The position numbers and the translations under genes were made by a program. 29,934 nt of DNA from JBASRP01 sp044866075 (GTDB lineage: Bacteria; Actinomycetota; AC-67), in assembly GCA_044866075.1 (NCBI GenBank), contig JBIOTQ010000063.1, forward strand, positions 1 to 29,934. Direction: 5' to 3'. Of this stretch, positions 15,810 through 23,142 are shown piece after piece. Position 1 is the first letter of the stretch. Each line of letters opens with the position of its first letter. The notes beneath the pieces were generated by a model. The model was given only the letters and a program-made list of their open reading frames with translations, did no database searches and had not been told where the DNA came from.

Positions 15810-15882
15810 GGCCGGCTCAGCGACCACAGCCCGCGTCCGAGCTGCGACTTTCCGCCGTCTCGAGGGGAGCGAGAGGAACATC

Positions 15883-15907
15883 ACACTCGCATTGGGGTCG
15901 CGAGTGT
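15883..15907 (+). repeat. Inverted repeat before the receiver-like gene
   Basis: ACACTCGC (15883-15890) and GCGAGTGT (15900-15907) pair perfectly over eight bases around a nine-base loop. It lies about 45 bases before the ATG at 15950, in the 177-base divergent gap, and could be an operator or an mRNA leader hairpin. Confidence 0.45.
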
Positions 15908-15949
15908 AGGAGAATGCGAGGTACCGGCACCGTCAGGGAGAGGGCCCAG

Positions 15950-16402
15950 ATGGCGACCATCCTCGTCGTGGACGAGAATCCCGTCGAACGCCGCGTCATG
16001 CGGATGACTCTCGAGATGGACGGTCATCGCGTCGCGGAGGCCCGCGACGGCCACGAAGCGCTGAACATCATCGAGAAGTACGACATGGATCTCGTCGTCA
16101 TCGCGATGGACATGCAAGCGTTGGACGGGTACCGGCTCATCACGCAGGCTCGCACGTTCCCGGGACGCGAGCACGTGCAGTTCGTTGCCGTCCTCGAGGG
16201 CACGGACGAGAAGGGTCCCGTCGAATCGTTCATGGCCGGCGCGACCGATCTGTTGATCCGCCCGTTCGGGGCGCCGGAGATCCGCGCGGCCGTCGAGCAC
16301 ACCACCTCGACCGAAGAGATCGATCTACGCCAACGTCTCGTCGGTACGCAGCTCGAGGCCTACGAGACCGCGATCCGCTTGCAAGAGCAAGCACGGCAGT
16401 AA
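15950..16402 (+). CDS. Receiver-like (CheY-fold) protein lacking the phosphoacceptor Asp
   Basis: A 150-residue single-domain receiver fold with a helical C-terminal extension (about 120-150, rich in Gln/Glu). The fold is clear: ILVVDENPVERRVM, EARDGHEALNII, DLVVIAMDMQALDGY and the GATDLLIRPF end. The acidic pair is D8-E9. However, the phosphorylated Asp position, five residues after D47, is A52; the conserved Thr/Ser position is E83; and the conserved Lys is R104. It is therefore unlikely to be a classical phospho-switch. The ATG at 15950 has GAGAGG upstream at good distance; an in-frame ATG at 15914 has its site too close. No kinase gene is nearby; it is divergent from tetR-mmpL. Confidence 0.87.
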   Translation: MATILVVDENPVERRVMRMTLEMDGHRVAEARDGHEALNIIEKYDMDLVVIAMDMQALDGYRLITQARTFPGREHVQFVAVLEGTDEKGPVESFMAGATDLLIRPFGAPEIRAAVEHTTSTEEIDLRQRLVGTQLEAYETAIRLQEQARQ

Positions 16403-16406
16403 CTCG

Positions 16407-16844
16407 TCACATATAGCGGATCTCCGCGCTTTCTTCGTCGTCGACCGAACGCGCGCACGTTGGACAGAACCAGCGCGCTTCGAGCGGCGTCCCACACGTC
16501 TCGTGCCGCAGCGGCTCCGCGCTGCCGGACTGAGACGCGCCCCACTGGGCGAGCAGCCGCAGCGCGCCGGCGAGACCGCGACCGGCGGAGGTTAACTCGT
16601 AAGCGACCCGCGGCGGGCGCTCCTGGTAAGGCCGCGACAGCACGACGCCTTCCGCCTCGAGCCGCTTCAACCGTTGCGAGAGGACGTTCGACGCGATCCC
16701 CGGCAGATCATCGAGCAGATCGTTGAAGCGGCGCGGGCCGGCCCGCAGCACGTCGACGACCAGCAACGTCCACCGATCGCCGACGCGAGCGACGGCCTGC
16801 GCCAGGGGGGAGGCGTCCTGGGCGCGCGACTCCGCAGGGCTCAT
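16407..16844 (-). CDS. HxlR-family winged-helix transcriptional regulator
   Basis: A 145-residue HxlR (DUF24) regulator: SPLAQAVARVGDRWTLLVVDVL (12-33), recognition region DLPGIASNVLSQRLKRLEAEGVV and wing with YELTSAGRGL. The N-terminal redox Cys of the family is absent. A C-terminal Cys/His cluster (H114, C117, C127, C130) resembles a small zinc ribbon. Start ATG 16844 (MSPAES) is chosen because TAGGAT ends seven bases upstream, matching other leaderless genes here; in-frame ATGs at 16853 and 16883 and TTG at 16910 are possible. It is divergent from the protease gene, and a likely binding site lies between them. Confidence 0.85.
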   Translation of the reverse strand: MSPAESRAQDASPLAQAVARVGDRWTLLVVDVLRAGPRRFNDLLDDLPGIASNVLSQRLKRLEAEGVVLSRPYQERPPRVAYELTSAGRGLAGALRLLAQWGASQSGSAEPLRHETCGTPLEARWFCPTCARSVDDEESAEIRYM

Positions 16845-16851
16845 GGCGGTC

Positions 16852-16857
16852 ATCCTA
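16852..16857 (-). promoter_or_regulatory. TAGGAT -10 box of the HxlR gene
   Basis: On the minus strand TAGGAT is followed by seven bases and then ATG at 16844, the same arrangement as before the macrodomain gene. No ribosome-binding site is present. Confidence 0.45.
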
Positions 16858-16896
16858 ACCGGGCGGACCTGGTCGACTTGCATGTCTGCCTGCTCG

Positions 16897-16925
16897 TTTG
16901 TAGATTGCAACTCGCAAGTTACTCT
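16897..16925 (+). promoter_or_regulatory. Promoter of the protease gene with HxlR-type inverted repeat
   Basis: TTTGTA (16897-16902) and TACTCT (16920-16925) are 17 bases apart. The spacer carries TTGCAACTCGCAAGTT (16905-16920), containing AACT-CGCA-AGTT and the offset pair TTGC/GCAA. AACTTGCAAGTT-like sequences are typical of HxlR operators, so the divergent HxlR product is the natural candidate regulator. Confidence 0.5.
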
Positions 16926-16948
16926 ACAGGTGAGGCGAGGAGGTCGCC

Positions 16949-17833
16949 ATGGCTCTGCTGGCCGAGGTTCGCGACACGATCGGAAAAGTCACCGGAAAGG
17001 TCGGACCGTCGCTCGTCGGGGTCGGCCAGCGCTGGGGCATCGGCTCCGGGGTCGTTGTTGGCGGCGGGCACGTGCTCACCAACGCGCACAACGTCCGCGG
17101 CGACGAGGTTTCGGTGACCTTCCAGGACGGCCGGGTCGAGACCGGCACGGTTGCCGGCATCGACGCTGATGGCGACCTCGCGGTCATCGCCGTCGACACG
17201 AAAGACGCGCCGGCAATCGACTGGTCGTCGGACGGCGTCGCGCCGGGCACCCCGGTGCTGGCGCTGGCGAACCCGGGCGGACGCGGGCTTCGCGTCACCG
17301 TCGGTCTCGTGTCGGGGGTCGAGCGCTCATTCCGCGGCCCTCGGGGACGTCGCATCACCGGTTCGATCGAGCACACCGCGCCGCTTCTTCCCGGCTCGTC
17401 CGGCGGCCCGGTCGTCGACGAGGAGGGCCGCCTGCTCGGGCTCAACACGAACCGTCTCGGCGAAGGCTTCTATCTCGCGATCCCCGCGGACGCCTCCTTC
17501 AAGGAACGCGTCGACGCGCTCGCGCGGGGCGAGGCGCCGGTCCGCCGTCGTCTCGGCGTCGCCATCGCGCCCGGACACGTCGCGCGGCGGTTGCGGCGCG
17601 CCGTCGGTCTCCCCGAGGCCGAGGGATTGCTCGTGCGCGGCGTCGAGGAGAACGGTCCGGCCGGCAAGGCCGGGATTCGCGAGGGCGACCTGATCACCGC
17701 GGCCGCGGGCACGGCGCTCACCGACGCGGACGAGTTGCACGCCGCGCTCGACGCGGTCGGGAAGGACGGCACGCTGACTTTGTCGATCCTCCGCGGGACC
17801 GAGGAGCTTCAGATCGCCGTTTCGTTCGGCTAG
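16949..17833 (+). CDS. Cytosolic HtrA/DegP-like trypsin-fold serine protease with one PDZ domain
   Basis: A 294-residue protein: trypsin-like domain (about 20-185) then one PDZ domain (about 200-294). The triad is visible: H47 in TNAHNV, D76 in DADGDLAVI and S151 in PGSSGGP. HtrA enzymes degrade or chaperone misfolded proteins, usually outside the cytoplasmic membrane. This one begins MALLAEVRDTIGKVTG with no signal peptide or membrane anchor, so it should remain in the cytosol. GGAGG lies before the ATG. It is divergent from an HxlR regulator and ends in a CTAG shared with the convergent VOC gene. Confidence 0.9.
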   Translation: MALLAEVRDTIGKVTGKVGPSLVGVGQRWGIGSGVVVGGGHVLTNAHNVRGDEVSVTFQDGRVETGTVAGIDADGDLAVIAVDTKDAPAIDWSSDGVAPGTPVLALANPGGRGLRVTVGLVSGVERSFRGPRGRRITGSIEHTAPLLPGSSGGPVVDEEGRLLGLNTNRLGEGFYLAIPADASFKERVDALARGEAPVRRRLGVAIAPGHVARRLRRAVGLPEAEGLLVRGVEENGPAGKAGIREGDLITAAAGTALTDADELHAALDAVGKDGTLTLSILRGTEELQIAVSFG

Positions 17834-18564
17834 TTGTTCTTGTAGAGCCCGAACACGTTTCCGGCCGGGTCGGCGAAGACCGCGATGCTGACCGTTCCCA
17901 TGGACTCGGGCGGCATGAGGGTCTTCGCGCCGAGCTGCTCCGCGCGGTCGAGATACTTCTGCAGGTCGTCGACCTGCGCGTAGACGGTCGTCTGGTTGGG
18001 CACGTTGGGAGAGCTCCCGATGCCTCCGCCGATGCCCTTGCCGTCCTGCGGCTCGATCTGGCCGTACAGCATCTCGTCCGTCGAACCCGCCCAATCGATC
18101 TTCCAGCCGAAGAGCTTGGAGTAGAAGTCGCCGAGCTTCTTCGCGTCGCTCCCGAGGATCTCGAACCACGACACGGATGGATTCTTGCCTTTCGAGACGC
18201 CGGGCCCTTCCTGGTTCGGGTCGTCGTGAACGATCCCCATGAGATTCCCCTGCGGATCGAGGAACATCGCGAGCGTCACCATCGGCAGCTGGGTCACCGG
18301 CATGACCGTCTTTGCGCCCAGCTTCTCCGCTTGATCGAGCGTCTTCTGCATGTCTTTCACGGCGACGTAGAACGTGACGCGCGACTCGCCGCTAGGATCG
18401 CTGCCGATACCGCCGTTGATGCCCTCGCCCGCGTGCGTGTCGATGATCGCGTACGGCGGGTCGGGGAACGACTGCAGATGCCAGCCGAAGAGCTCGCCGT
18501 AGAACTTCTCCAACGACTCTCTGTCGGCGCCGATGATCTCGAAGTGCACGACGGGATTCGGCAT
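17830..18564 (-). CDS. Two-domain VOC (glyoxalase/bleomycin-resistance fold) protein
   Basis: A 244-residue internal duplication: VOC module 1 at about 3-120 (VVHFEIIGADRESLEKFYGELFGW to PQGNLMGIVHDD), module 2 at about 131-244 (SVSWFEILGSDAKKLGDFYSKLFGW to DPAGNVFGLYKNN). The pattern matches the CFP32/27-kDa antigen-like VOC group common in actinobacteria, whose function is largely unknown. Metal ligands are not complete in either module by eye. ATG 18564 is chosen for the GAGGAGGGA site directly upstream; the 16 residues before it in frame are not domain-like. Soluble. It is followed tail-to-tail by the protease gene. Confidence 0.9.
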   Translation of the reverse strand: MPNPVVHFEIIGADRESLEKFYGELFGWHLQSFPDPPYAIIDTHAGEGINGGIGSDPSGESRVTFYVAVKDMQKTLDQAEKLGAKTVMPVTQLPMVTLAMFLDPQGNLMGIVHDDPNQEGPGVSKGKNPSVSWFEILGSDAKKLGDFYSKLFGWKIDWAGSTDEMLYGQIEPQDGKGIGGGIGSSPNVPNQTTVYAQVDDLQKYLDRAEQLGAKTLMPPESMGTVSIAVFADPAGNVFGLYKNN

Positions 18565-18636
18565 GGCTCCCTCCTCAGGTCGGTTGCCCGCCCCTAACCC
18601 TGACTCCGGCAAGCGAGCCGACGCAAACGACCCGGA

Positions 18637-19509
18637 TTAACGGAAAGGAAACAGCGGCAACGCCTCGACGCCGATGTCGAAAGCGAGCAGCTCACCCGAC
18701 GTCGAGCCCGTGACGTACAGGGTGCCGTCGCCGAGGCAGGCGTTCGTCGGGTCCGTCCCTTTCGGGAACTCGATCGACTCCTTGAGCGACCCGTCCGGAG
18801 CGAAGACCTGGATGACGTCGCCCGTCGCTCCGCACGCGTAGCAATCGCCGTCGGCCGAGAAACAGAAGCCATCGGGAAAGCCCGCGGGAAGCGTCGCCCA
18901 TTCCCGCGGCTCGCCGAGGCCGTCGGGCGACCACTCGAACTCCAGCAGCTTCATCCCCATCGTCTGAGCGACGTAGAGACGCGAAGGATCGCGGCCGAAC
19001 GCGATCCCGTTTGGGAACAGCGGGACGTCGGCGAGGACGTCCGCGTCGCCGGTCGCGGGGTCGAGCCGCCAGACGCGGCCCACCTTCAGGTTCGCCAGGT
19101 CCTCCCAGTTGCGCGGGTCGGTGAAGTACAGCTTGGCGTCGGGCCCGAAGCACAGATCGTTCGGCCTGTGCGGCAACTCGCCGGGAAGATCGGCGGCGAC
19201 GGCGACGCACGACCCGTCGAGCACCTTCTGGATCCGCCCGTCGAGCAACGGATCGAGCTTCCAGTAGCCGGACTGACCGAGGCTAAGTCCACCGTTGTTC
19301 GCGACCCAGATCGCGCCGTCTGCGTCGCGCGTCGCGCCGTTGGCGCCCCCGCCCGTCTTCGCGACGAGCTCGGTCGAACCGTTCGCGTAGCGCGTGACGC
19401 ACTGGCCACGGATCTCCGTGAACGCGACGGACGCGTCGCCGAGGTACACGGGACCTTCCGGGAAGCCGAGACCCCATGCGAGCACGCGCGGTGCGGGCCA
19501 TGCACTCAT
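18637..19509 (-). CDS. SMP-30/gluconolactonase-family hydrolase
   Basis: A 290-residue six-bladed propeller of the SMP-30/gluconolactonase/LRE family, which hydrolyses sugar lactones with one divalent metal. The metal ligands are in place: E18 in GFPEGPVY, N167 in LFPNGIAFG and D213 in GFPDGFCFS, with N117-D118 in RPNDLCFGPDAKLYFTDP beside the substrate. No signal peptide. TAAGCT ends eight bases before the ATG and no ribosome site exists, so it is probably leaderless. The substrate could be an aldonolactone or another lactone; family assignment is secure. Confidence 0.9.
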   Translation of the reverse strand: MSAWPAPRVLAWGLGFPEGPVYLGDASVAFTEIRGQCVTRYANGSTELVAKTGGGANGATRDADGAIWVANNGGLSLGQSGYWKLDPLLDGRIQKVLDGSCVAVAADLPGELPHRPNDLCFGPDAKLYFTDPRNWEDLANLKVGRVWRLDPATGDADVLADVPLFPNGIAFGRDPSRLYVAQTMGMKLLEFEWSPDGLGEPREWATLPAGFPDGFCFSADGDCYACGATGDVIQVFAPDGSLKESIEFPKGTDPTNACLGDGTLYVTGSTSGELLAFDIGVEALPLFPFR

Positions 19510-19517
19510 CGGCGCGA

Positions 19518-19523
19518 AGCTTA
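19518..19523 (-). promoter_or_regulatory. TAAGCT -10 box of the SMP-30 gene
   Basis: On the minus strand TAAGCT is followed by eight bases and ATG 19509, giving a likely leaderless transcript. The remaining 100 bases up to the divergent diiron gene show no other clear signal. Confidence 0.4.
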
Positions 19524-19623
19524 CCGACAGGCGCGTGCGCGCGGCGTTTCGGATGCCCGCAAACGAGGGAAAGAAGCGAACGGAACATCCATCTGTGCGT
19601 CGACCCCAATCGAGGAGGCTTCC

Positions 19624-20658
19624 TTGCGCTTACCCGAACCCCGGGGACCGCTGTCCGAGATGGTCGTCGGGCGTTTGAGCGGAGCGCCGCGAGGCATGCT
19701 GTCGGCGCACGTGGCGCACGACGATCCCCTCACCGGCGACGATCTGCCGCTCGCTCTGTACATCTGCTACGAGCTTCACTACCGCGGTTTCGACGACGTC
19801 GACGATCGATGGGAGTGGAAGCCATCGCTGATCGCATTCCGTTCGACGCTCGAGCGCATCCTCGAAGAGGCGCTGCGCGACGCCGTGCCGTACATCGCGC
19901 CCGACGGGCCGATCGAGGACGCGTTGAAGCGGGCTATCGACGAGGACGAGGCACCATCGTTGTCCCGCTACCTGGAGCAGAGGGGCACGCTCGAGCAGTT
20001 CCGCGAATTCGTCGTCCATCGCTCCGCGTATCAGCTGAAGGAAGCCGACCCGCACTCGTGGGTGATCCCACGCCTCGACGGCGCCGCGAAAGCGGCGCTC
20101 GTCGAGATCCAGGCCGAGGAGTACGGCTCGGGTAAGCCCGAGGAGATGCACGCCGAGCTCTTCCGGGCGACGATGCGAGGGCTCGGGCTCGCCACCTCGT
20201 ACGGTGCGTACCTCGGTCACATCCCCGGCTCCACGCTTGCCACCGTGAACGTGATGTCGATGTTCGGGCTCCACCGGCGCTGGCGTGGGGCGATCGTCGG
20301 CCACCTCGCGCTGTTCGAGATGACGTCGACCGAGCCGAACGCACGGTACGCGGCCGCATTGCGGCGTCTCGGCGCGGATCCGGCGGCGATCCGTTTCTAC
20401 GACGAGCACGTCGAGGCCGACGCGGGGCACGAGATCGTCGCGGCTCGCGACATGGCCGCCGGATTGATCGCGCAGGAGCCGAAGCTCGCCGCCGACGTGC
20501 TGTTCGGGGCGCGGGCGCTGCTCGCGGTCGAGGGCGTGTTCGCGGAGCGCGTCCTGGAGGCCTGGACGGCGGGCCGGTCGTCGTTGCGCTTGCCGATCGA
20601 GCAGGAGCGAGCGGATGCCGGGACTCAGCTACATCCTGCCGCTGCGGTGGGAGGATGA
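19624..20658 (+). CDS. Heme-oxygenase-like diiron oxidase/oxygenase (iron-containing redox enzyme family)
   Basis: A 344-residue all-helical protein of the HDO superfamily, relatives of which (SznF, UndA, BesC) oxidise amino acids or fatty acids with a labile diiron centre. Six likely ligands are E140 (LKEADPH), E166 (AEEYGSG), H176 (EEMHAELF), H262, D266 and H269 (EHVEADAGHE). Their spacing, 26, 10, 86, 4 and 3 residues, equals that of the SznF ligands as I recall them. The start is TTG at 19624, five bases after GAGGAGG; a longer upstream frame exists but has no ribosome site. Soluble. The glycosyltransferase gene begins 44 bases before its stop, so the two are co-expressed. The substrate is unknown. 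Confidence 0.88.
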   Translation: MRLPEPRGPLSEMVVGRLSGAPRGMLSAHVAHDDPLTGDDLPLALYICYELHYRGFDDVDDRWEWKPSLIAFRSTLERILEEALRDAVPYIAPDGPIEDALKRAIDEDEAPSLSRYLEQRGTLEQFREFVVHRSAYQLKEADPHSWVIPRLDGAAKAALVEIQAEEYGSGKPEEMHAELFRATMRGLGLATSYGAYLGHIPGSTLATVNVMSMFGLHRRWRGAIVGHLALFEMTSTEPNARYAAALRRLGADPAAIRFYDEHVEADAGHEIVAARDMAAGLIAQEPKLAADVLFGARALLAVEGVFAERVLEAWTAGRSSLRLPIEQERADAGTQLHPAAAVGG

Positions 20659-21664
20659 CGCCGGTCTCGACGAGCTGACCGCGTACCTGCGGCGGCTCGC
20701 GCGTTCGACCGAGGTCATCGTCGTCGACGGCTCGCCGTCGCCCCTCTTCGAACGGCACGCGCTTACCTGGCACGGGATCGCGACACATGTCCGTCCCGAT
20801 CCCCGGTTCCGGTTCGTGATGCCGAAGGTGGACGGCGTGCTGACGGGGGTTGAGCTCGCGTCGCACGAGAGGATGGTTGTCGCCGACGATGACGTCCGGT
20901 ACGACGACGCCGAGCTCGCGCGCATTGCGTCGTTGCTCGAGGATGCCGATCTCGTGTGGCCGCAGAACTATTTCGATCCGTCGCCGTGGCACGCGCTGTG
21001 GGATACGGGACGCACGCTGCTGAACCGCGCGTTCGGGCACGACTACCCGGGGAGCGTCGGGCTTCGCCGGTCGACCCTTCTCGCCTGCGGCGGGTACGAC
21101 GGCGACGTGATGTTCGAGAACCTAGAGCTGCGGCGTACGATCGAGGCGGCCGGCGGGAGGATCGCCACCCCGCTCGATCTGTATGTGCGGCGGCTTCCGC
21201 CGACGACACGACATTTCTGGTCGCAGCGGGTGCGGCAGGCGTACGACGACCTCGCGATGCCGGTGCGTCTCGCGGTGTTCCTCGCGATCCTTCCGGGGGT
21301 TGCCGTGGGTCTCTCGCTTCGGCGCCTAGACCTCATCCTGGCCGGGGTGGGTGCGTCGGTATTGCTCGCGGAGGTGGGTCGCCGCCGCGCGGGCGGCGCG
21401 GCGGTGTTCCCGGCGCGGGCGTCGTTGTTCGCGCCGCTGTGGGTTCTCGAGCGGGCCGTCACCGCGTGGCTCGCATTGTGGCAGCGCGTCGTGTACGGCG
21501 GTGTCGCGTACCGAGGTGCGCGGATCAAGGGGGCGGCGACCTCGCCGCGGATCCTGCGCGAGCGGCTCGCCGGCGTGCGCGTCAGCGCGCCGACGATCGG
21601 GCCCGGCGGATCTGGTCGGCGTGGTCGTGCGCGTGCGCCGCGTAGATCGACAGCCAGTCCGTGA
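20615..21664 (+). CDS. Family 2-type membrane glycosyltransferase
   Basis: A 349-residue protein. A GT-A domain fills about 4-210: LSYILPLRW, VIVVDGSPSP (35-44), and the metal-binding triad D91-D-D93 in VVADDDVRYDD, with a FENLELRRTIEAAGG acceptor-side motif. It is followed by hydrophobic segments (about 216-233 and 240-257) and a basic tail. It should transfer a sugar from a nucleotide donor to a lipid or other acceptor at the membrane. AGGAGCGAGCGG precedes the ATG, which lies inside the diiron gene. The last 83 bases, encoding a disordered Arg/Gly-rich tail, overlap the convergent DinB gene. Confidence 0.86.
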   Translation: MPGLSYILPLRWEDDAGLDELTAYLRRLARSTEVIVVDGSPSPLFERHALTWHGIATHVRPDPRFRFVMPKVDGVLTGVELASHERMVVADDDVRYDDAELARIASLLEDADLVWPQNYFDPSPWHALWDTGRTLLNRAFGHDYPGSVGLRRSTLLACGGYDGDVMFENLELRRTIEAAGGRIATPLDLYVRRLPPTTRHFWSQRVRQAYDDLAMPVRLAVFLAILPGVAVGLSLRRLDLILAGVGASVLLAEVGRRRAGGAAVFPARASLFAPLWVLERAVTAWLALWQRVVYGGVAYRGARIKGAATSPRILRERLAGVRVSAPTIGPGGSGRRGRARAPRRSTASP

Positions 21665-22052
21665 CGCCGTAGGGACCGCTCTCGGTGTGCGTGCCGGTCT
21701 TCTTCCACTCGTCCTCTGTCAGAAGGCTGAGGAGTTCCGCGCCGGTGCGGCGGGCGGCTTCGACCGCATCGACGGATGCCCCGATCGGACGGTCGTAGTG
21801 GAGGTTACGGGTGTATTTGTCTTGGTCGTAGCCCTGGATCACAGGGGCGTCCTCCGCGATCAGTTGCCGGAGCCGGATCGCGGCGCGCATCTCGCCGTCG
21901 GCCATGTGATGGACGATCTCGCGCGCCGTCCAGTCGTCGGGGCCGGGGCGGGCGTCGAGCTCCTCGTCGGTGATCCCCGCGAGGGCCTCGCGGAAAGCCG
22001 CCGCGCCCGTCGCATACTTGTCGACCAGCGCCTTCCGTTCCGCCGCGTCCAT
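21582..22052 (-). CDS. DinB/maleylpyruvate-isomerase-fold (DinB_2) protein
   Basis: A 156-residue four-helix-bundle protein of the DinB superfamily. The metal-site histidines are visible: H49 in REIVHHMADGEM and H140/H144 in YAAHAHDHADQI. Members are metal-dependent thiol transferases (bacillithiol or mycothiol partners) or have unknown function. ATG at 22052 (MDAAERK) has GGGAGGGGAG just upstream; the very long upstream frame is antisense coding noise. Its C-terminal 27 codons run antisense to the end of the glycosyltransferase; the DinB metal motif lies inside or close to this overlap, so this gene end is the more trustworthy of the two. Confidence 0.85.
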   Translation of the reverse strand: MDAAERKALVDKYATGAAAFREALAGITDEELDARPGPDDWTAREIVHHMADGEMRAAIRLRQLIAEDAPVIQGYDQDKYTRNLHYDRPIGASVDAVEAARRTGAELLSLLTEDEWKKTGTHTESGPYGVTDWLSIYAAHAHDHADQIRRARSSAR

Positions 22053-22169
22053 CTCCCCTCCCGTCCGTCCGGGCCGTGACATCCCCCAGACTCGCCGGTG
22101 GCTCTCGGGTTGTCGAACGATTTCGCGACGGGTGTAGGAGGTCGGCAACCCACGCAGAAGCCCGGAGAC

Positions 22170-23078
22170 ATGGCGAATCAGCCACTCACGGAGCGCCGGG
22201 CGTTCCGGATCGCTCTCGGGGCCTCCATCGGTGTGCTCCTCCTCGCCGGAGCGGGGTCCGCCTACTTGATCGGATCGGGCACGCACGCGCTGACCGTCCG
22301 CGAGGCGGTGCGCCGGTACCGGGCCGAGCTCGCGCCCGCGCCCGCGCCGACGGTCTCGGCCGAGACGCCGAGCGACGCGGCGACGGCCTCGCCGACGGCC
22401 ACGGCCACCTCGTCGGCGGCCGCTACCGCGCGGCGCTCCACGAGAAAGACCGGGACCACGCCCGAGCATCCGGAGATGCCAACGGGCGTCTACGTCTACG
22501 ACACGAGCGGGTACGAGGAGACCGACGCGTTGTCGGGCCAGCGCCATGACTATCCTGCAACGACCACGTACACGACCCGGCGGGCCGGCTGTCATTGGGT
22601 CTCGCGGTGGCAGCCGGTCGAGGAACGCTGGGACGAATCCGAGGCTTGCAAGACCGCGAAGGGGATCACGCTGAAACGGTTCAGCATGTATCACGAGTTC
22701 TTCAACAGAGGGATCCGCGAGGACTTCCTCTGCGGTTCCGATGCGCTCGTGATGCCCTGGGCTCAGCGCGCCGGAGATGCGTGGACGTTCCACTGCCGGT
22801 CGTCGAGATCGACCCTCGACATGACCGTGCGGGTGATCGGGCACGAAGCGGTGCAGGTCGGGAACCGCAGCGTCCGTGCCGTCCACGTCCGCTACGAGGG
22901 AACCGTGCACGGGGACGACGAGGGAACCCAGATCCAGGATCGCTGGCTCGACGCGAGCACCGGATGGTTCCTGAGGATCGTCTCGTCGGCCGACGTGTCG
23001 ATCGTCTCGCCGATCGGCCGGGCCGACTACCGCGAGAGATATCGGATCGACCTCACCTCGCTGACGCCCGAGAGCTGA
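22170..23078 (+). CDS. Exported or membrane-anchored protein of unknown function
   Basis: A 302-residue protein with an N-terminal signal-anchor (about 14-35, FRIALGASIGVLLLAGAGSAYLIG region), an Ala/Pro/Thr/Ser-rich linker (about 53-100) and an extracytoplasmic domain starting PTGVYVYDTSGYEE. Four cysteines (C141, C160, C188, C209) could form two disulphides. I recognise the GVYVY-D/T-SG...HDYP pattern as recurring in actinobacterial secreted hypothetical proteins, but I know no function. CGGAG precedes ATG 22170; an in-frame start at 22098 would add residues that do not look like a signal peptide. The linker is of the kind that spans a cell wall. Confidence 0.78.
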   Translation: MANQPLTERRAFRIALGASIGVLLLAGAGSAYLIGSGTHALTVREAVRRYRAELAPAPAPTVSAETPSDAATASPTATATSSAAATARRSTRKTGTTPEHPEMPTGVYVYDTSGYEETDALSGQRHDYPATTTYTTRRAGCHWVSRWQPVEERWDESEACKTAKGITLKRFSMYHEFFNRGIREDFLCGSDALVMPWAQRAGDAWTFHCRSSRSTLDMTVRVIGHEAVQVGNRSVRAVHVRYEGTVHGDDEGTQIQDRWLDASTGWFLRIVSSADVSIVSPIGRADYRERYRIDLTSLTPES

Positions 23079-23142
23079 ACCGCCACGGGAATCTCCCACC
23101 CCTCCCGCGCGTTAGGCTGACGGCAACCACGAGGAGGCCGTC

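Noticed and set aside
15323..15949. Upstream extension of the receiver-like frame
   Set aside because: Antisense to the TetR gene and through its promoter; the receiver fold starts at ATG 15950.
22053..23099. Long N-terminal extension of the DinB frame
   Set aside because: Antisense to the exported-protein gene and low complexity; ATG 22052 has a good ribosome site.
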